A DNA stretch of 64,000 nt from NCBI RefSeq assembly GCF_947500655.1, contig NZ_CANMSK010000003.1:186001-250000 (forward strand), written 5' to 3'. Under the pieces are notes generated by a model, which was given only the letters and a program-made list of their open reading frames with translations, did no database searches and was not told where the DNA came from. This DNA comes from an uncultured Psychrosphaera sp. (GTDB lineage Bacteria > Pseudomonadota > Gammaproteobacteria > Enterobacterales > Alteromonadaceae). Made by a program: the position numbers and the translations under genes. Numbering within the stretch: the stretch's first letter is position 1; each line of letters starts with the position of its first letter. This document shows, piece after piece, positions 1-8,487 of the stretch.

Positions 1-1110
1 ATGTTTAAACTGTTGTTCTGTATAACGTTCAATCTTTTTAACAACCGCCATTTCATGCGCTTCAATCAAGCTAATGGCAAAACCTTTTGCGCCAGCTCGT
101 GCAGTTCTACCAATACGGTGAACATAGATGTCAGCCGTGCGTGGCATATCAAAGTTAAATACGTGACTGATATCGGTTATGTCTAATCCTCTAGCGGCAA
201 GGTCGGTTGCAACTAATACCGTAGAACGGCCAGACTTAACACGTTCAACTGCCTTTAAACGTTTATCTTGAGGCATGTCACCTTGTAAATACGTCGCAGA
301 TATATCTTCAGCTTGTAGCTTTTGCACTACTAATTCCAAACGTTCTTTGGTTTTTACAAAGATAATTGATTTGGTGACTTCTTCCGATTTTAAGTAATGC
401 AGCAACAAAGCAAATTTATGATCTGTGCTGTCGGCCAAATGAGTCCACTGCACTATTTTACCGCGTTCTCTACGTGGCGCATCTGCATCAATACGCGCAG
501 CTTCTGTTAATACTTGGTTACTAAACTCAATAATGCCACGACCTTCTAATGTGGCAGAGAACAACATAGCTTGTTTACGATTACGCGACTGCTCAGCAAT
601 GGTTGCCATAAAGCTACGAAAGCCCATGTCTAACATGCGGTCAGCTTCGTCTAATACAAGTATCTCAACATTTTCACAGTGAAAGCTTTCAGCTTCCAAG
701 TATTCCGTTAAACGACCGGGTGTGGCGATTAATATGTCGTTATTTTTTTCAAATATTTCTTTATGGCTGCCGTAGTTAATACCACCCGTTACTACACCTG
801 ACTTTAAGTCTGTGAACGCAGTTAACTGTTGAGCTACTTCAAAAATTTGATACGCTAATTCACGAGTTGGAGCTAACACTAATACCCGAGCAAAACCCGG
901 CGCATTACGAGGGAAGTCTAATAAATACTGAATAGCCGGAATTAAGAACGCAGCCGTTTTACCTGTACCGGTTGGCGCGCTAGCTAAAATATCTAACCCT
1001 TCTAGCGCTTCAGGTATCGCTAATTTTTGAACCCTTGTTGGCTGCGTATAACCAATTGCATAAATGCCTTGTTCAAGGCGAGGGTCTAAATCAAATTCAC
1101 TAAACGACAT
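1..1110 (-). CDS. srmB: ATP-dependent RNA helicase SrmB, C-terminus cut by window edge
   Basis: DEAD-box RNA helicase that in Escherichia coli assists assembly of the large ribosomal subunit. Translating the minus strand from the ATG at 1110 gives 370 codons open to the window edge, starting MSFSEFDLDPRLEQGIY. Visible helicase motifs, in order, are ASAPTGTGKT (motif I, with S in place of the common Q/A), PTRELA (Ia), LDEADRMLDMGF (II, DEAD), LFSATLEG (III), IIFVKTKERLE (IV), LVATDLAARGLD (V) and HRIGRTARAGAKG (VI). The E. coli protein is about 440 aa, so only the tail is missing. It diverges from trmN6 with about 165 bp between, the same arrangement as srmB/yfiC in E. coli, which supports the assignment over RhlE or DeaD. 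Confidence 0.93.
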   Translation of the reverse strand, partial: MSFSEFDLDPRLEQGIYAIGYTQPTRVQKLAIPEALEGLDILASAPTGTGKTAAFLIPAIQYLLDFPRNAPGFARVLVLAPTRELAYQIFEVAQQLTAFTDLKSGVVTGGINYGSHKEIFEKNNDILIATPGRLTEYLEAESFHCENVEILVLDEADRMLDMGFRSFMATIAEQSRNRKQAMLFSATLEGRGIIEFSNQVLTEAARIDADAPRRERGKIVQWTHLADSTDHKFALLLHYLKSEEVTKSIIFVKTKERLELVVQKLQAEDISATYLQGDMPQDKRLKAVERVKSGRSTVLVATDLAARGLDITDISHVFNFDMPRTADIYVHRIGRTARAGAKGFAISLIEAHEMAVVKKIERYTEQQFKH

Positions 1111-1274
1111 TAAAATTCCTGAAATACTATCTATGGATAAAACACGGCTCTGATGTTTGTGAGTTTTTATACAGCTTGTGCCTTTTTATATTGGCAAAAC
1201 GTTAACTTACAAAACATCAAAGTAAAATATTTTGGTATTATAGCGGAATTAGTTATACGACGGATACCTTAATC

Positions 1275-2060
1275 TTGATAAGTAGCACTCCTGCCGACTT
1301 TTGTTTTAAACAATTTTCAATTTGGCACCAACAATGCGCCATGAAAGTAAATACAGATGGCATCTTATTAGGCGCTTGGGCAGGTGTGGATAACACAAAA
1401 AACATTTTAGATATTGGCACAGGAACCGGACTTATCGCGTTAATGTTGGCACAACGCACTGAGTCATTAGCCAGTGCTTTTAAGCATTCTTCTAACAATC
1501 AGCCAACCAATATCAGCGCGTTAGAGATTGATGAAAGTGCTTACCAACAAGCCATTTTTAACGTTAAGCAGTCACCGTGGGCTGAGCGAATACAGGTCAT
1601 TCATCACGACTTTTTGTCATGGCAACAAGAACAAAAAATTGAACCTGAAAGCTTTGATCTTATCGTGTCTAACCCGCCTTATTTTGAAGACTCATTATTA
1701 AGTGACAGCCAAAACAAAAACTTAGCCCGCCACACAAAGCACATGAGCTTTGAGCAACTGTTAATCGCGGTAGATAACTTACTAACACAAGGTGGCGAAT
1801 TTAACTTGGTGTTGCCACCAGAACAAGCAAGCAAAGTGATTACGTTGGCAGAAAATATGGGATTCACCTTAACCAAACAGTTATTAGTGAAAACAACACC
1901 CAAAAAGCCAATAAGCCGAGTGTTGTTCTGTTTGAAAAAAGAGCAGTTACCAAAAACCGATGAAACGCTAACAACATCCACTTTGACAATTAGAGACCAA
2001 GAGCAAAATTACACGCCAGAATATATTGATTTGTGCAAAGCGTTTTATTTGAAGATGTGA
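1275..2060 (+). CDS. trmN6: tRNA1(Val) adenine-37 N6-methyltransferase TrmN6
   Basis: SAM-dependent methyltransferase making m6A37 in tRNA1(Val). The 261-aa product has the Rossmann motif I LDIGTGTG (residues 45-52) and the amino-methyltransferase catalytic motif NPPY at 133-136. The conserved family start 'FKQF...H..CAMKV..DGILLGAW' lies at residues 11-35. That block lies upstream of the first in-frame ATG (1341), so a TTG at 1275 is the likely start; no upstream in-frame ATG exists. Divergent from srmB as in E. coli (yfiC). The exact start is the only real doubt. Confidence 0.9.
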   Translation: MISSTPADFCFKQFSIWHQQCAMKVNTDGILLGAWAGVDNTKNILDIGTGTGLIALMLAQRTESLASAFKHSSNNQPTNISALEIDESAYQQAIFNVKQSPWAERIQVIHHDFLSWQQEQKIEPESFDLIVSNPPYFEDSLLSDSQNKNLARHTKHMSFEQLLIAVDNLLTQGGEFNLVLPPEQASKVITLAENMGFTLTKQLLVKTTPKKPISRVLFCLKKEQLPKTDETLTTSTLTIRDQEQNYTPEYIDLCKAFYLKM

Positions 2061-2219
2061 GAATAAATCGATAGATTGGAATGAATAACCATCTAGTAAA
2101 TCTAAACACTATAAATCAATGCGGCAGCCCCTATCGACTTCTAAATACATAAAATTGATACAGGGTATTATTTAATGTAGTGTTTTATAATCTAAGTTCT
2201 ATTGGACACCAAAACATAA

Positions 2220-2813
2220 ATGCGATTTACATATTTTTTTTATTGCTTATTAGTTTTCTTAGCCGGCTCTATTTTCGGAGGTATTTTTATTTCCAATGAA
2301 AGCCTTTTGAACTTACTAGCTCAAGCAGGAAGCATTGTTTCAGCGCTCGCTGGAGTTTTTACAGCTGGAGTTGCTTTATTTGCTTTAAACAGCTGGAAAG
2401 CTCAAGAAAAGTATAAAAACGAATCCCAACTATGCTTAGAAGTATTTGAGTCACTCTCCGAAATAGAAACTAACGCAATTATATACGCACGAGAACTCAT
2501 TCGTATTAAACAGAAAAACTCTGATGTTGATACGTATTTAAATGAGATTGAACCATATAGCCAAGCACTATCCAAATATTCAAAAATACATGCACGGGCA
2601 AAATTTGAGGATTTCACTGATCTGCTCAAGATACTTGATAAAACTGAAAAGTTAAACTCAGAAATTAACGAAATTATTAGTAATGAAAATAGTAAAAATG
2701 ATACCACTTCAGCAGAGTTATTTATCTCAGCAAGGAATAATTTAAACCGTATATTTAAGAAAAAACTAACTAGAATTACAGCTATAAATAAACAAATTAA
2801 TAGCCTTAAATAA
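2220..2813 (+). CDS. Hypothetical membrane protein, two N-terminal TM segments and a cytoplasmic helical domain
   Basis: No family recognised. The 197-aa product starts with two hydrophobic stretches (about residues 3-26 and 30-57), separated by a short polar turn. A long, charged and probably coiled-coil helical region rich in Glu, Lys, Ile and Asn fills the rest. That layout is common among small membrane-anchored proteins with a cytoplasmic sensor or effector part, but no catalytic motif can be seen. The coding sequence looks more AT-rich than its neighbours, no strong Shine-Dalgarno precedes the ATG, and it stands alone between trmN6 and the dipeptidyl peptidase. It may be an accessory gene; function unknown. 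Confidence 0.6.
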   Translation: MRFTYFFYCLLVFLAGSIFGGIFISNESLLNLLAQAGSIVSALAGVFTAGVALFALNSWKAQEKYKNESQLCLEVFESLSEIETNAIIYARELIRIKQKNSDVDTYLNEIEPYSQALSKYSKIHARAKFEDFTDLLKILDKTEKLNSEINEIISNENSKNDTTSAELFISARNNLNRIFKKKLTRITAINKQINSLK

Positions 2814-3043
2814 ATACTTTTTAAATTCCCATTGGCCAGAGTAGTTGAAATAAATGAGCCTAGCTTTATCTCTTACATCAGCCTTTTCTCCCCCTTACCC
2901 CACCATCCATCTTTTTTATCTCAAGTTTGGTTGTTGAGGATTTAATCCTTGGTCGGACTCTGGCATTATCTACTGAAAATTAGAACTGACAGTAAAAAAT
3001 TAGTTTTCTAATCGTCTTATAACCTCAAAAATAAGAATCAATA

Positions 3044-5248
3044 ATGAACAAATTACTTAGTACCTTGCTTGCTGGATTGATGGCGCTTTCATCAACAGCA
3101 CAAGCTGAAAAAATTAGCTTAGAACGTATCTATTCAGACCCTTCACTCTCTGGCAAAACACCTAAAAACCTAACGGTATCGCCAGATGGGAAACGTGCCA
3201 CTTACATTCAATCTCGTACTGACGATTACAATCGTTATGACTTGTGGGAATACAATGTTGAGTCTGGTGAACGTTCAATGTTGGTGGACTCCAAGGCGTT
3301 AATGTCTGGCGCTGAAAATTTGTCGGATGAAGAAAAAGCGCGCCGCGAACGTTTGCGCATTTATGGCAAAGGTATCTTGCAATACACTTGGTCGGCAGAT
3401 GGTTCTGCACTTATGTTCCCTCTTGCTGGTGATGTGTATTATTACCAACTGGCAACAAAAAAAGCCGTTAAGTTAACTAACTCTGAAGGTTTTGCTACTG
3501 ACGTTAAGTTCTCTCCAAAGGGTAACTTTGTCTCTTACGTGTTAAATCAAAACCTGTATGTTATTGATATTAAGTCGGGCAAAACCAAAGCATTAACGAC
3601 ACTTGGTGGCGGCGATATTAAATATGCGATGGCTGAATTTGTAGCCCAAGAAGAAATAGACCGCATGACTGGTTACTGGTGGTCTGGCGATGAGTCTAAA
3701 ATTGCGTTAACCAAAGTAGATATGTCTCCGGTTGAAGTGGTGACTCGTAACGAAATATACGCCGACAGCATCAAGTTAGTTGATCAGCGTTACCCTTTTG
3801 CTGGCACGCCAAATGTGAACATTGAATTAGGTATTATGGATGTTGCTGGTAAAGCTGATGACATTCGCTGGATTGACCTAGGAGAAGACAAAGACATTTA
3901 CCTTGCGCGTGGTAAATGGTTACCAAACAACAAAACCTTTAGTTACCAATGGCAAAACCGTACACAGCAGTTACTTGAGTTACGTTTTGTCGATGCCAAA
4001 ACGTTAGAGCAGCAAGTGGTTATTCAAGAAAAATCTGACACTTGGGTAAACATTCATGACTCACTTAAATACTTAGATAACAGCTTTATTTGGGGTTCTG
4101 AGCGTGATGGTTTCCACCACCTTTATCAGTTTGACTATCAAGGTAAGTTAATTGCTCAGTTAACTAAAGGCGACTGGGTTGTTGATGCGCTTAAAGCGGT
4201 AAACAAAAAAACGGGCGACATTTATTTCACAGGCCGTAAAGACACGCCGCTGGAGAGCCATGTTTATAAAGTAAACCTTAATAAGCCAAATATGATCTCT
4301 CGTGTATCTAAACGTGACGGTTATCATCGTGTTAGTTTTTCTAAAGACGCTAGCATTTACTTAGATTCTTATTCCAACATCATGCAGCCAACGCAAGTGA
4401 GTTTACATAAAGCCAATGGCGAGCAAATTACCTGGATGGAAGAAAACAAAGTAGATAAAAACCACCCGTTTTATCCGTACAAGTCTGACTTTATCAAACC
4501 ACGCTTTGGCACGTTAAAAGCAGAAGACGGACAAACCTTGTATTACCGTATTTTTGAGCCAAAGGGCTTTGAAGGTAAACGCCCTGTTATTAATTTTGTT
4601 TATGGCGGTCCGGGTTCACAACAGATCACCAATAGCTGGAGTGGCCGTAATGCCTTGTTCCAACATTTAACCCAAAAAGGTTACGTGGTATTTACCCTTG
4701 ATAACCGTGGCTCAGCTAACCGTGGTAAAAAGTTTGAAGATCCTATTTACAAACATTTAGGTAACGTTGAACTTAAAGACCAATTAACTGGAATTGATTA
4801 CGTTAAAACTTTGGACTTTGTTGACCCAAATCGTATTGCCATTTATGGCCACAGTTACGGTGGTTACATGACCATTATGGGCATGTTTAAAGCACCTGAC
4901 GTTTATAAAGTAGGTGTATCTGGTTCTCCAGTTACAGACTGGGGTTTATACGACACACACTACACAGAACGTTTTGCAGGACACCCAGGTAAAGACAATA
5001 AAGACTACGAAATAAGCAACGTATTCCAATACGCTGAAGGCCTTAAAGGTGACTTGTTGATTTACCATGGAATGGCGGATGACAACGTTTTATTCACTAA
5101 CTCAACTAAGTTATATAAACACTTGCAAGACTTAGGTAAACCGTTTGACGTGATGACGTATCCGGGCAGTAAACACAGTATTCGTGGTAAAAAAACAGGC
5201 TTACATTTAGCGAAAACCATCGTGCGTTACTTTGATAAGAATCTTTAA
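3044..5248 (+). CDS. Dipeptidyl peptidase IV-type serine peptidase (S9B)
   Basis: Exported prolyl-type peptidase that removes N-terminal dipeptides, likely periplasmic. The 734-aa product has a signal peptide (MNKLLSTLLAGLMALSSTAQA), an N-terminal beta-propeller (DPPIV_N, about residues 90-440) and a C-terminal alpha/beta hydrolase (about 520-734). The nucleophile sits in GHSYGG (Ser604), the acid in MADDN (Asp679/680) and the base is His711 in SKHS. The paired glutamates that bind the substrate amino terminus in DPP4 are visible as QEEIDR (Glu203-Glu204). Length matches bacterial DPP4 enzymes. It is a single gene followed by a repeat array and a terminator, and probably works in peptide scavenging. 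Confidence 0.93.
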   Translation: MNKLLSTLLAGLMALSSTAQAEKISLERIYSDPSLSGKTPKNLTVSPDGKRATYIQSRTDDYNRYDLWEYNVESGERSMLVDSKALMSGAENLSDEEKARRERLRIYGKGILQYTWSADGSALMFPLAGDVYYYQLATKKAVKLTNSEGFATDVKFSPKGNFVSYVLNQNLYVIDIKSGKTKALTTLGGGDIKYAMAEFVAQEEIDRMTGYWWSGDESKIALTKVDMSPVEVVTRNEIYADSIKLVDQRYPFAGTPNVNIELGIMDVAGKADDIRWIDLGEDKDIYLARGKWLPNNKTFSYQWQNRTQQLLELRFVDAKTLEQQVVIQEKSDTWVNIHDSLKYLDNSFIWGSERDGFHHLYQFDYQGKLIAQLTKGDWVVDALKAVNKKTGDIYFTGRKDTPLESHVYKVNLNKPNMISRVSKRDGYHRVSFSKDASIYLDSYSNIMQPTQVSLHKANGEQITWMEENKVDKNHPFYPYKSDFIKPRFGTLKAEDGQTLYYRIFEPKGFEGKRPVINFVYGGPGSQQITNSWSGRNALFQHLTQKGYVVFTLDNRGSANRGKKFEDPIYKHLGNVELKDQLTGIDYVKTLDFVDPNRIAIYGHSYGGYMTIMGMFKAPDVYKVGVSGSPVTDWGLYDTHYTERFAGHPGKDNKDYEISNVFQYAEGLKGDLLIYHGMADDNVLFTNSTKLYKHLQDLGKPFDVMTYPGSKHSIRGKKTGLHLAKTIVRYFDKNL

Positions 5249-5393
5249 GGCTGGAAGGTTTGAAGGCCGTAGGGCTGGAAGGCTATAGGGTTTGAAAGCT
5301 TGAGGGCTGGAATGCCATGGGGCTTGAAGGTTTTAGCTCTACAGCTTTAACGCCTTACAACCTTACAGCTCTAAAGCCTTACGGCTTTAATTT
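5249..5393. repeat. Degenerate short-unit repeat array with opposite-orientation halves
   Basis: Directly after the DPP4 stop codon, about 85 bp consist of loosely repeated units of the type GGCTGGAAGG / GGTTTGAAGG. The next 60 bp carry the same kind of unit in inverse orientation (CCTTACAGCTCTAAAGCCTTACGGCTTT). The whole could fold, with G-U pairs and bulges, into a long imperfect hairpin. No open reading frame explains it. Possibly a member of a dispersed intergenic repeat family; that part is inference. Confidence 0.6.
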
Positions 5394-5407
5394 CATTAAG
5401 CTCAAAC

Positions 5408-5441
5408 AAAAACGCCCTAATTGTGAAATTAGGGCGTTTTT
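5408..5441. terminator. Bidirectional rho-independent terminator
   Basis: Perfect 12-bp stem AACGCCCTAATT / AATTAGGGCGTT with a GTGA loop, flanked by an A run and a T run. It serves the convergent DPP4 gene (+) and the 633-aa exported protein gene (-). Confidence 0.92.
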
Positions 5442-5475
5442 TATTAGCTAATTTTAACTGTATAAATGGAACGTT

Positions 5476-7377
5476 TTATTGTGCGCTTTCATGGACTTCA
5501 ATTGCATCTTCAATAGCAAACTTCAAAGCCTGATTCTTAGGCACAGGTAACGACTGTAAAAAAGTTAGAATGTCTTTAGAAGGTGGCATTTCTCTCATAG
5601 CTTCTACCATTCGTCGTTTGCTTAAATCCTCTGAGTCAGCAAACACGACTTTCATACGTTCAAAAGCAGGCATCCATATTGCGCTCAATGTTGTTATCGC
5701 GGTATGAGGCACTTTATAGTCAAAGTCTTTTAAACTTGTGATTAACAAGTCAATCGCTTTGCTATTGGTTGTTTTTATATTAGCCAAAATAATGATCAAT
5801 TGGGTTTTCCTGTGAGTTCTAAGAGCTGAACTCCCCATAGCTCGTGACCTATCAAGTAACTTCACAATGTTTTTCTCTACTGGCTTTGCTCTATTGCCAT
5901 ACGCAACTAGGTAATCAAGAAATAGGTTTTGCTCTGTCGTGCTTAACTCGCGATTAGCCGCTTGTTTTGCACATTCAGCAGGTGAACATAAATTATTTGA
6001 CGGCAAATTGTATTTAAGTAAAAACAAGTTTTTATACGATTCATGGATCTTCTGTGACTCAATAACGTAAGCAAATTGACTCGGGTAGTGCTGTATTAAA
6101 TCTTTGAGGTATTGATTCTTTGGATCCTGTGCCGAACGTTCATTCATCAAAGGTTGTATTAGTTGATACAAAGCTCTTGTTGTTCTATCGTTGCTCTTGT
6201 TATTAGCACTATCGAAGTCATTACTATTAATAAAATACTCAAATACCTCATCGGCTAACTCAATAAATTCGTTATTCTCTGGCAAGTGTCCCCATTGGTA
6301 AATTTTAATAACCGTTGGCGTGAGTTTATCAATGTCGGATAGCTGGTCTGCATAAGCTAAATAAAGCTTAGCGGTTAACTGTTTATGTTTTTCCAAAGAA
6401 ACTTTAATAATGCCTTGTATTGCACTTTCTTTGCTTATGGCGGGATCACCTAATTTGTTACTGGACGCTAAGCTGATAATGTCATTGATCTTATTCTTAT
6501 AATCTACTGCATTTAAATAAGATAAGCTTCTCAGAACACTATAGACATATCTTTGAGGGATACGTTGCATTGCAGCCAGTATCACCTTCCATTCTTCTTC
6601 AGTGGTATTGCCGCTATGTCTAATTGCGTAATTTATAACCTTAGGTAACAAATCTGGAAGTTCGTAAGCTTTTACACTACTAACCTGACTAAAAAGAAAC
6701 TCGCGGTAAGCGGGTATCGGATAATTGGTGTGACGAGTAAGGCTAGATAAAACACCGTATTGCCAGCGATTACAATCATCATCAAAGTTTGCTGTAATTG
6801 CAATATCATACAAGGCTTGGTTACGTTCGGTATTTGCTGGTTTTTGCCATAACACTTCGACTTTATCTGAGTTATCTTTACAAACATCAACAATCGGCTT
6901 ATCCGCCTCAATTGATTTCATTGCAGCAGTAATACCGTTAGGATCAACTTCAATCTCTGCTTTTATATAGAAGCTTTCACCATTCCACTTTTCTTCTAAT
7001 ATTTTTGTTTTTGTCAGTGCTTGAGAAAATGTTTTAAAGTTAAGCTGCATTTCTCGCTTTAAAGTCCTTTCAGTATCAGTACCTTGCGTAACCGTATCAT
7101 GATTAACAACACTAGACTGAACGTGTACGCCAACTTCTTCTATCGCGGCTTTTTGTAGCTGCTCTAACGCTGCCCGCCTAGCACTGACTTTTGAATCATT
7201 TTCACTGGCGTTGTAAGTGTAGTCACGGATAAAAGTGACGGTTTTGGCTTTACCCGCATCGGCTTCTGATACTGCGTCTATAAAAGGTGAAGCTTGTAGA
7301 GGAAAAACAACACTGATATTAATAAAAAAAAGAATATAAATAATACGTAGTGAAATGTAACAAGGGGTGTGATGCAT
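5476..7377 (-). CDS. Exported protein with LPP20/FlgT-N-like region and HEAT-like helical repeats
   Basis: No named function recognised. The 633-aa product has an N-terminal hydrophobic signal segment (about residues 8-30, ending PLQASP). Residues about 45-150 carry an 'ARRAALEQLQKAAIEEVGV' stretch, followed by beta-strand-rich sequence, recalling the LPP20/FlgT N-terminal fold of envelope proteins; this is a pattern match by eye. The remainder (about 200-633) is almost wholly helical and ends in paired helices typical of HEAT-type repeats (for example around DFDYKVPHTAITTLSAIW). AGGGAAC precedes the ATG as ribosome site. It ends at the shared terminator. A scaffold or outer-membrane accessory role is possible but unproven. 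Confidence 0.6.
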   Translation of the reverse strand: MHHTPCYISLRIIYILFFINISVVFPLQASPFIDAVSEADAGKAKTVTFIRDYTYNASENDSKVSARRAALEQLQKAAIEEVGVHVQSSVVNHDTVTQGTDTERTLKREMQLNFKTFSQALTKTKILEEKWNGESFYIKAEIEVDPNGITAAMKSIEADKPIVDVCKDNSDKVEVLWQKPANTERNQALYDIAITANFDDDCNRWQYGVLSSLTRHTNYPIPAYREFLFSQVSSVKAYELPDLLPKVINYAIRHSGNTTEEEWKVILAAMQRIPQRYVYSVLRSLSYLNAVDYKNKINDIISLASSNKLGDPAISKESAIQGIIKVSLEKHKQLTAKLYLAYADQLSDIDKLTPTVIKIYQWGHLPENNEFIELADEVFEYFINSNDFDSANNKSNDRTTRALYQLIQPLMNERSAQDPKNQYLKDLIQHYPSQFAYVIESQKIHESYKNLFLLKYNLPSNNLCSPAECAKQAANRELSTTEQNLFLDYLVAYGNRAKPVEKNIVKLLDRSRAMGSSALRTHRKTQLIIILANIKTTNSKAIDLLITSLKDFDYKVPHTAITTLSAIWMPAFERMKVVFADSEDLSKRRMVEAMREMPPSKDILTFLQSLPVPKNQALKFAIEDAIEVHESAQ

Positions 7378-7478
7378 TGGTGTTCCCTACCACTTAATGG
7401 GTTAAATTAACGTCTGATTGATTGAGCCAGTTTTTTTGAACGCTCTTATTTACACGCGATGAGTAAACGGTTGTCATC

Positions 7479-7790
7479 CTAACTTCGCCCTAATACGGGA
7501 CGGAAAAAGCTACGATCGTAACTTAAAATGCATTTAGTGTCTTCAGCATATTGAAATGCACTAATACACTCAACATCTAGCAGGGATTTTGTGCGGTATT
7601 CTTCGTAAGCGGCCAAATTTGGAAAAGAAAACAAAGCTAATGCTTTGTTATTAGCCCCTTCTGAAGGTAAAAAATAACCATGATGCTCGCCACCAAACTT
7701 ATTTACTAACGGGATCCAAAGATTAGCGTAATGCTCAAACTCTTTCAGTTTGTATGGGTCAATAACGTAGTTAAGATAACAAGTGATCAT
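7479..7790 (-). CDS. NIPSNAP family protein
   Basis: A 103-aa protein of the NIPSNAP/dimeric ferredoxin-like alpha+beta barrel type. Recognisable features are the N-terminal strand 'ITCYLNYVIDPYKLKEFEHYANLWIP', the central 'GGEHHGYFLP' turn, and 'LFSFPNLAAYEEYR', which match the usual NIPSNAP layout. Bacterial members are small putative monooxygenase-like or stress proteins with no firm role. It lies 15 bp downstream of the DUF3703 gene on the same strand, with an AAAGAG ribosome site, so the two form an operon. Confidence 0.82.
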   Translation of the reverse strand: MITCYLNYVIDPYKLKEFEHYANLWIPLVNKFGGEHHGYFLPSEGANNKALALFSFPNLAAYEEYRTKSLLDVECISAFQYAEDTKCILSYDRSFFRPVLGRS

Positions 7791-7805
7791 AGTTATTACT
7801 CTTTC

Positions 7806-8174
7806 TTATTTAGTCGTTTTTGCAGTTTTTATATAATGAGCATGTTCAACACTGATAGGCATAACTTTAAAAGGGCTAACATTAGCGCCGCCAGTATTCC
7901 CCTCTGGTACTAGGCCAATAGCTGTCTTAGTTGCAGCACCAAATATTCTCATGACTTGCCCAAAAAGCTCTTTAGGTTTTCTTGCTTTTAGCGCCCAAGC
8001 AAACATTAAACAGTGCACTTTAACGTGTAAGTATGTGGAGTTTTGACCAATCACGTGTGCATTTTCTAAATGCTTAAAGGCTTTTATTTTGTCACCTTGA
8101 GAATTAGCTAACGAAGCTAATTGTAATTCTTCTTCGACAAAGGGCTTAATGTTTTTGGTAAATTTGAAATTCAT
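7806..8174 (-). CDS. DUF3703 family protein
   Basis: A 122-aa protein of the DUF3703 family: helical N-terminal half ('EEELQLASLANSQGDKIKAF', a TPR-like pair), then 'HVKVHCLMFAWALKARK' and the signature tail 'VPEGNTGGANVSPFKVMPI'. Function unknown. GGAGA lies at proper distance from the ATG at 8174. It is the first gene of a two-gene operon with the NIPSNAP protein; DUF3703 genes elsewhere often lie with small metabolic or stress genes, but this does not fix a role here. Confidence 0.85.
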   Translation of the reverse strand: MNFKFTKNIKPFVEEELQLASLANSQGDKIKAFKHLENAHVIGQNSTYLHVKVHCLMFAWALKARKPKELFGQVMRIFGAATKTAIGLVPEGNTGGANVSPFKVMPISVEHAHYIKTAKTTK

Positions 8175-8487
8175 ATTAGTCTCCAGCTCATTAAGCTTCT
8201 AACCAATTAAGCTATAACCAATTACAGAAGGAAATCGGTAATTTGATACCTTAATTGTGCTTGTCATTGTTATACCAGCAATCGTTATATTTATCATTAA
8301 TTCAAGCCAGTTGCATGACTAAAAAAAGAGTGGTAGATAATATTATCGGATTTAAATATCAAATCTACTAGGAAATACCCTATTGATTTTAAAGGTTAAA
8401 AAAGAGAAAGTATGCGGTCAATTTACATCTAGAGCGTGATAGTAATACTCGACTCTAAATTATCAAAAAATATTTAGGACTTTTTAC
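8175..8487. other. 313-bp intergenic region with a divergent promoter zone
   Basis: AT-rich spacer between the divergent DUF3703 (-) and 702-aa protein (+) genes. A possible sigma70-like pair for the plus strand is TTGTCA (8261-8266) and TTATAT (8285-8290) with an 18-bp spacer, which overlaps the recurring word TTATACCA. No ORF, hairpin or RNA gene seen. Confidence 0.35.

Noticed and set aside
1-186. 61-codon plus-strand frame at the left edge
   Set aside because: Lies opposite the C-terminal part of srmB, whose minus-strand helicase motifs are clear.
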